64,000 nt of DNA from Mycobacterium sp. E1214 (GTDB taxonomy: Bacteria; Actinomycetota; Actinomycetes; Mycobacteriales; Mycobacteriaceae): the NCBI RefSeq assembly GCF_001666755.1, contig NZ_LZJC01000021.1, positions 78,998-142,997 on the forward strand, written 5' to 3'. Position 1 is the stretch's first letter. Each line of letters opens with the position of its first letter. A model generated the notes under the pieces. The model made no database searches. It was not told the origin of the DNA and worked only from the letters and a program-made list of their open reading frames with translations. Shown here one piece after another: positions 59,814 through 64,000 of this stretch. The translations under genes and the position numbers were made by a program.

Positions 59814-60626
59814 GTGACCACTGCACTGTCGATCGGCGACTTCTCCCGAATGACGCAACTGTCGGTGAAGACGCTGCGGCATTACCACGAGGTGGGGCTG
59901 TTGGAGCCGGACCGGGTCGATCCGGCCACGAGCTACCGGTACTACGCACCCGAACAGGTTGCCACCGCCCAAGTGGTCCGGCGGCTTCGCGAACTCGGCA
60001 TGCCCATCGCCGACGTGCGCGCTGTGCTGAGTGCCGCGCCGGCCGACCGGAACACACTGATCGGCGGCCACCTGAAACGGCTGGAGACTGAGCTCGCCGC
60101 CACGCGCAGCGCCGTCGAGTCACTGCGGGCCATCCTGGAGCGCCCGGCCGCACACGTCGAACATCGGAGTGTCGCAGCAGCATCCGCCGCCGTGATCGAG
60201 GAGACCGTCGATCGCGACGAACTGTTGCCGTGGTGGCAGGGCGCCGTGGGGGAGTTGCGGGGGACGGTGACCGCGGACACTCGGCTGACCCCCACCGGCG
60301 CGCCCGGGGCGTTGTTCGGATTCGACATCTTCTCCCGCGACCGAGGCAGTGCGACAGTCTTCATCCCGGTCGACGGTGAGGTGCGGCCAGTCGGCCGAGT
60401 GCGGTCCGCGATGATTCCGGCTGCCGAGCTGGCGGTCGTACACCACTGTGGTCCCCACGACGATGTTGATCTCGCCTACAGCGCACTCGGTGAGTACGCC
60501 ACCCGTCACGAGATCAGCGTCGAGGGCCCGTTGCGCGAGTACTACGACGTATTCTCCTGGGACACCGACGATTCAGCACAGTGGGTGACCACGCTGTGCT
60601 GGCCGGTCTTTCGGGCCGACGCGTGA
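59814..60626 (+). CDS. MerR-family regulator with GyrI-like effector domain
   Basis: A regulator of 270 residues. The MerR DNA-binding domain covers [20 protein letters not shown] near 5, [20 protein letters not shown] near 25 and the wing [15 protein letters not shown]; a coiled-coil helix ([19 protein letters not shown]) follows. The C-terminal domain (about 120-270), with [20 protein letters not shown] near 200 and [10 protein letters not shown] near 240, is GyrI-like and binds small molecules, as in the BltR/BmrR group. Start GTG 59814 is set by the MerR promoter. The stop overlaps the SDR start (GTGA), so the enzyme is the obvious target. Confidence 0.92.
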   Translation: MTTALSIGDFSRMTQLSVKTLRHYHEVGLLEPDRVDPATSYRYYAPEQVATAQVVRRLRELGMPIADVRAVLSAAPADRNTLIGGHLKRLETELAATRSAVESLRAILERPAAHVEHRSVAAASAAVIEETVDRDELLPWWQGAVGELRGTVTADTRLTPTGAPGALFGFDIFSRDRGSATVFIPVDGEVRPVGRVRSAMIPAAELAVVHHCGPHDDVDLAYSALGEYATRHEISVEGPLREYYDVFSWDTDDSAQWVTTLCWPVFRADA

Positions 60627-61396
60627 ACGCGCTGCAGGGCCGTCGCGCCGTCGTGACCGGCGGGACAAAAGGCGCCGGGGCCGCGATCGTCGCCCGGCTG
60701 CGGTCGGCAGGAGCGCATGTGACCGCCGTGGCCCGTCATCGTCCCGCGGATGATTACGCGGCCGCCGACGATTTCGTCGCCGCCGACCTCATCTCGGCAG
60801 CGGACGTCGGGGCCGTCGCCGCCCATGTCCGTGACCGCGGGGGTGTACAGATCCTGGTTCACGTCGCCGGCGGGTCCGCTGCGCCGTCGGGTGGGTTCGC
60901 CGCGATGACGGACCAGGATTGGGCCGACGAGCTCAACCTCAACCTGCTGGCCGCGGTCCGCCTGGACCGAGCGCTGCTGCCGATGATGGTCGAAGCCGGC
61001 GCCGGCACCGTCGTACACATCGGATCGATTCAGAGTCGGTTGCCGCTCTACGACGGGACGCTCGGGTATGCCGCGGCCAAGGCCGCGTTGCGCGCCTACA
61101 GCAAGGGACTCGCCAACGAGTTGGCGCCCAAAGGTATTCGGGTCAATACCGTGTCACCGGGATTCATCCAGACTGCTGCGGCAGACGCCCTGATCGACCG
61201 GATCGCCGCGGCCGGCGCTGGCAGTCGCGAATCGGCGCTGGAATCTCTGCTGGCGGCGCTCGGCGGGATCCCCTTGGGCCGCCCCGCCCAGCCCGCAGAG
61301 ATCGCCGAAGTGGTGGCGTTCTTGGTCTCGGACGCCGCATCCTCGATCGTGGGCGCCGACGTGGTGGTGGACGGGGGATCGGTGCCGACGGTGTAG
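60623..61396 (+). CDS. Short-chain dehydrogenase/reductase (SDR)
   Basis: An SDR of 257 residues. [17 protein letters not shown] near residue 9 is the cofactor motif, [13 protein letters not shown] near 78 the structural NAG variant, [12 protein letters not shown] with the catalytic Ser near 132, and [14 protein letters not shown] near 151 the Tyr-Lys pair. The C-terminal [11 protein letters not shown] is normal. GTG 60623 shares GTGA with the stop of the MerR gene, so the two are translationally coupled. Probably converts the compound sensed by the MerR protein. Confidence 0.9.
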   Translation: MNALQGRRAVVTGGTKGAGAAIVARLRSAGAHVTAVARHRPADDYAAADDFVAADLISAADVGAVAAHVRDRGGVQILVHVAGGSAAPSGGFAAMTDQDWADELNLNLLAAVRLDRALLPMMVEAGAGTVVHIGSIQSRLPLYDGTLGYAAAKAALRAYSKGLANELAPKGIRVNTVSPGFIQTAAADALIDRIAAAGAGSRESALESLLAALGGIPLGRPAQPAEIAEVVAFLVSDAASSIVGADVVVDGGSVPTV

Positions 61397-61839
61397 GTCG
61401 TGACGACGAGGCGGTCCTCCCGTGCCGGTCGGCCCGCATCCCACGGCGGCGTCTTCATGACTGCACCACGCGATCGGGGTGGCAGATATAAGGACCGGAG
61501 CAAGCTCGGCGAAATCACGGCTTCTCGTCGGTCCTCATCCGCATGCGCACACGACGATGGATCGGCGTTGCCTTCTTCGACGACGCCTGACGCGCATACT
61601 GCGGCCCCGGTCGCAATGTCTTGTCGCGCAAGTCGATCCACTCTGCTTGGGTGTCCGTCGCCCAGCGGGGCAGCGGTACGCGCCGACGGCCACCTGCCGT
61701 CGACGAGCCACCGCCTCGACGGCCGCCTCCGATGAGACTTCCGTCCTGACAGCGGCGGAGCTGCGCGACGCATTTCGATGCGCCGAGCCACGGTGCCCGC
61801 TGCTCCTGCCCAGCGGCGGGCACCGTCTAACATGGCTCT
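61397..61839. other. Intergenic region
   Basis: About 440 bases. No gene is supported: frames on both strands are Arg/Ser/Gly-biased without ribosome sites. One minus frame (61515-61823) contains a stretch that reads more like protein (WATDTQAEWIDLRDKTLRPG) but lacks start evidence. The right end has the strong stem-loop at 61790-61826. Confidence 0.4.
61790..61826 (-). terminator. Strong stem-loop downstream of the GPGG-repeat gene
   Basis: Arms of 15 bases (61790-61804 and 61812-61826) match at 14 positions with a seven-base loop. It begins 13 bases after the stop of the minus-strand gene. Candidate factor-independent terminator of the mycobacterial type without a T-tract. Confidence 0.6.
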
Positions 61840-62457
61840 TTACAGTGGAATCCAGACGCCGAAGAAGTTGAAGCCCCACTGGTTGAAGCCCTGATTCCAC
61901 ATAGGTGTTTCCTGGTATCCCCAGTAGTTGATGGGGCGACCCGTCCACCGGCCCCCGGGTGGGGGCATCGGCCCGCCCCAAGCCGGTCTCGGCGGTTCCC
62001 CCGCACCCCACGGCGCCGGTCCATCGCCCCAGGGTGCGCCGCGAAAGTAGCCGCGTTGGGCATCTCCGTGCCAGGGTCCGCCAGGACCGCCGGGGCCACC
62101 GGGCCCGCGGGCTCCAGGCCCGCCGGGTCCGCCGAACTGGCCGGGGCCACCCGGCCCGTGGGGGGCCGGACCGCCCGGGCCGCCGGGCCCGCGCTCGCCG
62201 AAGCCACCTGGCCCACCGGGCCCATGCTCGCCGAAGCCACCTGGCCCGCCGGGTCCGGCTGGGCCGTGGCCGCCTGGCCCGCCCGGGCCCCCAGGACCGC
62301 CGGGCGGGGGACCGGCGGGCCCGCCCGGATCGTGCGGTCCTGGAGCCTGCGGCGCCGATGCCGGATCAGCTTGCGCCACGGCGACTCCCACCCCCATCGC
62401 CGCCGCGCCAACGGCGCCGGCCAGCGTGAAACCGCCGACCACTTGTCTCAATTTCAT
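61840..62457 (-). CDS. Secreted Gly/Pro-rich repeat protein
   Basis: An exported protein of 205 residues. A signal peptide (GGFTLAGAVGAAAMGVGVAV, then AQADPA) leads to about 100 residues made mostly of GPGG, GGPGGF and GGPGGP units, a collagen-like low-complexity segment, then a Trp-rich C-terminus (NYWGYQETPMWNQGFNQWGF) ending FFGVWIPL. The aromatic tail probably forms the folded or wall-interacting part. ATG 62457 is used. The repeats are not PE_PGRS: there is no PE domain. Function unknown. Confidence 0.78.
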   Translation of the reverse strand: MKLRQVVGGFTLAGAVGAAAMGVGVAVAQADPASAPQAPGPHDPGGPAGPPPGGPGGPGGPGGHGPAGPGGPGGFGEHGPGGPGGFGERGPGGPGGPAPHGPGGPGQFGGPGGPGARGPGGPGGPGGPWHGDAQRGYFRGAPWGDGPAPWGAGEPPRPAWGGPMPPPGGRWTGRPINYWGYQETPMWNQGFNQWGFNFFGVWIPL

Positions 62458-62845
62458 GGTCGTACCTGTCTGTAAGAATTCCTCGGACATCCGCCCCCAA
62501 CGGTTATTGAGGCTAAGCACTGTATGTATCGGTCAGCTATCGGCCGGAACCGTCGACTATCCGACCGAACACCCAGATACGGTGAATCCCGTTTTCTTGC
62601 AACGCTTTTCCCGAGTCGGCCGAATCGGCATGCCCGGCGGATCGTTGGACAATCGTTATCTGGAACAGCAACGCGTGCCCCACCACGATCGGTTCACACG
62701 CAATCCGGTCCCGCGCGCCGCGGCGTCACGCGGTAGACGCCCAAGAATCCCGCTGGGCGTCGCCAGCCTGAACTCCGTCCCATTGCCGCTGATCGAAAAT
62801 GGTCGTCGTCCTGCTCACGTGGGCACAGGTGTTTTCGGATGTGGC
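62458..62845. other. Intergenic region
   Basis: About 390 bases upstream of the GPGG-repeat gene and downstream of ogt. Presumably promoter sequence at its left; no convincing -10/-35 pair or gene is seen, and the open frame crossing it on the plus strand looks spurious. Confidence 0.4.
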
Positions 62846-63463
62846 TCATGCCGCGGCTTCCAGGCTCAGCAGGGTGCGTTTGGCCTCAACGCCGCCGAGG
62901 TAGGCGCCTAGGGCGCCGTCGCTGCGCACCACGCGGTGACATGGCACGACGACCGGTAGGGGATTGGTAGCACAGGCGCTGCCGACCGCGCGGACGGCCT
63001 TCGGGTTGCCGGCCAGCCGGGCCACGGCGGCATAGCTGGCGGTGTGGCCGTAGCCGATGTCGGGCAGCCGATGTAGCACCGCGGCGCGAAACCCCGCCGA
63101 CAGTCTCCAGTCCAGGGGGACGTCGAAGCTGCGGCGCTGCCCGGCAAAGTATTCGTCGAGTTGGCCGGCGACGACATCGAGCCGGGCGGGGTCCAGCAGG
63201 ATGCGGGGGCTGACCTTATCGGCCAGCGCCTGCAGGACGGCGTCGTGGCCTTCGATGGCGTAGGCGACCCGAATCAGACCGTGGTCGGTGGCCGCCAACA
63301 GCAGCGGGCCTACGGGGCTGTCGAGGACGCGGTAGGCAACGTCGAGGATGCCCTCGCCTTGCGCGGCGACCGCCAGGCGGGCGTGTAACGCGGTCAGTTG
63401 GTCGGCGGTGGGGTCCGTCATTCGCGCCAGGTCGCCGATGAGCTCGTCGGTGCCGTCGTTCAT
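62846..63463 (-). CDS. ogt: Methylated-DNA--protein-cysteine S-methyltransferase (Ogt-like)
   Basis: A suicide DNA-repair protein of 205 residues that moves O6-alkyl groups from guanine to its own cysteine. The active site is LPVVVPCHRVVRSDGALGAY with Cys175; the helix-turn-helix region PDIGYGHTASYAAVARLAGN with the Arg-finger-like residues and AVGSACATNP are typical. An extra N-terminal part of about 40 residues precedes the usual Ogt core. ATG 63463 shares one base with the stop of the upstream sigma-factor-like gene (TGATG), so the two are translationally coupled. The pair suggests an alkylation or stress response. Confidence 0.93.
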   Translation of the reverse strand: MNDGTDELIGDLARMTDPTADQLTALHARLAVAAQGEGILDVAYRVLDSPVGPLLLAATDHGLIRVAYAIEGHDAVLQALADKVSPRILLDPARLDVVAGQLDEYFAGQRRSFDVPLDWRLSAGFRAAVLHRLPDIGYGHTASYAAVARLAGNPKAVRAVGSACATNPLPVVVPCHRVVRSDGALGAYLGGVEAKRTLLSLEAAA

Positions 63464-63966
63464 CAGGTGTCTCCTTTCCTGGACGTGCCGTCCTCGGGGT
63501 TACGGCGGTAAGTGCGTCTAAGTGCGGCGATGCCGTCGGCGGCGGAGCGCCGCGCGGCCGCGGTGGTGCCGCCGAGGATGTCGGCGACGTGGGCGTAGGG
63601 CAGCCCGGCCAGGTAGTGGTAGGCCACTGCGTGCTTCTGCTTGGTGGGCAGGCGGGCCAGCGCTGCGGCGAGATCGTGGTCGGGTTCGGTGGGTGGCACG
63701 CTGGGCGCCTCGGGCAGGGTGTCGGTTGGTATCGGGTGCCGGGTGCGGGCTCGGGTGATGTCGATGGCCTTGCGGTGGGCAATGGTCACCAGCCACGCTT
63801 CGATGTTGGCGTCGAGGGGTAGGTCGGGGTAGGCGGTCATCGCCGACAGGAACGTCTCCGACCACGCATCATCGGCGTCCACGGGTCCCAGGACGGCGCG
63901 GCACACCCGCAGCACCGTCCGGCCGTGGTCGGAGACGATGGTCTCGAAGGGCTGTTTGACTGTCAC
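63463..63966 (-). CDS. RNA polymerase ECF-like sigma factor
   Basis: A small sigma-70-type factor of 167 residues. Region 2 is recognisable in FETIVSDHGRTVLRVCRAVL near 7, DADDAWSETFLSAMTAYPDL near 30 and AWLVTIAHRKAIDITRAR near 57. Region 4 is shorter but clear: ALARLPTKQKHAVAYHYLAG near 102 and LPYAHVADILGGTTAAARRS near 122. No anti-sigma gene follows; instead the next coupled gene is ogt. Start GTG 63966. The upstream region runs off the window after 34 bases, so the promoter cannot be judged. Target promoters unknown. Confidence 0.88.
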   Translation of the reverse strand: MTVKQPFETIVSDHGRTVLRVCRAVLGPVDADDAWSETFLSAMTAYPDLPLDANIEAWLVTIAHRKAIDITRARTRHPIPTDTLPEAPSVPPTEPDHDLAAALARLPTKQKHAVAYHYLAGLPYAHVADILGGTTAAARRSAADGIAALRRTYRRNPEDGTSRKGDT

Positions 63967-64000
63967 GGGGTGTAGACGTGTAGTGAGCGATTTTCGTGAG

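Noticed and set aside
61515..61823. Minus-strand ORF of 102 codons in the gap after the SDR
   Set aside because: It starts inside the stem-loop at 61790-61826, has no ribosome site and shows low-complexity Arg/Gly sequence over half its length.
61840..62457. PE_PGRS protein
   Set aside because: No PE domain and the repeat is GPGG/GGPGGF, not the GGAGGN type.
1..64000. tRNA, rRNA, CRISPR array, insertion sequence, prophage or attachment site
   Set aside because: Looked for by eye and not found; no transposase, integrase or regular repeat-spacer pattern is present.

Overview
The window is a piece of a high-GC mycobacterial chromosome, most likely a non-tuberculous, slow-growing Mycobacterium. 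Lineage markers seen directly are a TIGR00027-type methyltransferase, DUF732, DUF4436 and MPT63-like (DUF1942) secreted proteins, two PknH-sensor-type lipoproteins, a Ddn-type deazaflavin oxidoreductase, an F420-type PPOX enzyme, a GAP-family membrane protein and an Rv2525c-like DUF1906 Tat protein. I see no rRNA, tRNA, CRISPR array, insertion sequence or prophage. The methyltransferase at the left edge is cut by the window.

Layout. 0-6 kb: methyltransferase, CitE-like CoA lyase, M42 peptidase of the NAGGN type, aldehyde dehydrogenase, a second methyltransferase and a GAP protein. 6-12 kb: a GMC oxidoreductase divergent from a TetR-lipocalin-SDR operon, then an MDR reductase and a methyltransferase. 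11.9-15.1 kb: a biliverdin-forming heme oxygenase divergent from a bacteriophytochrome with a SpoIIE/PP2C output domain. 15-20 kb: alpha/beta hydrolase divergent from an HxlR regulator, DUF4436, a YtcJ-like amidohydrolase, DUF732 and a secreted FKBP. 20.4-23.1 kb: an overlapping ATP-grasp ligase / serine hydrolase pair. 23.7-29.3 kb: a JetA-JetB-JetC (Wadjet/MksFEB/EptABC-type) operon with no JetD in the window. 29.5-37 kb: XRE regulator divergent from an SDR, Ddn-like enzyme, NlpC/P60 protein, two PknH-sensor lipoproteins and a GGDEF-EAL protein. 37-41 kb: HxlR, tautomerase, MarR, a SnoaL-like protein, and an SDR divergent from a TetR.

41.7-50 kb is a molybdenum hydroxylase island: a MobA/MocA-like nucleotidyltransferase and an XdhC maturation factor, a two-subunit (2Fe-2S plus molybdopterin) enzyme on the minus strand, and, divergent from it, a three-subunit PaoABC-type aldehyde oxidoreductase with a Tat signal and a cysteine-rich FAD subunit. 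50-59 kb: TetR, redoxin, Old Yellow Enzyme, DUF1906, small membrane protein, F420-type PPOX, MPT63-like protein, and an amidase/allophanate-hydrolase-like gene overlapping an AtoE-type transporter. 59-64 kb: a truncated TetR that keeps its operator, a MerR regulator coupled to an SDR, a GPGG-repeat secreted protein, and Ogt coupled to an ECF-like sigma factor.

Two regulatory themes recur. Many genes, mostly regulators, have a TANNNT -10 hexamer ending six or seven bases before the start codon, which predicts leaderless mRNAs. Most divergent regulator/enzyme pairs carry a clear dyad or repeat between them. The best candidates for a system worth study are the phytochrome-SpoIIE light module, the JetD-less Wadjet-like operon, the ATP-grasp/serine hydrolase pair and the double molybdenum hydroxylase island.
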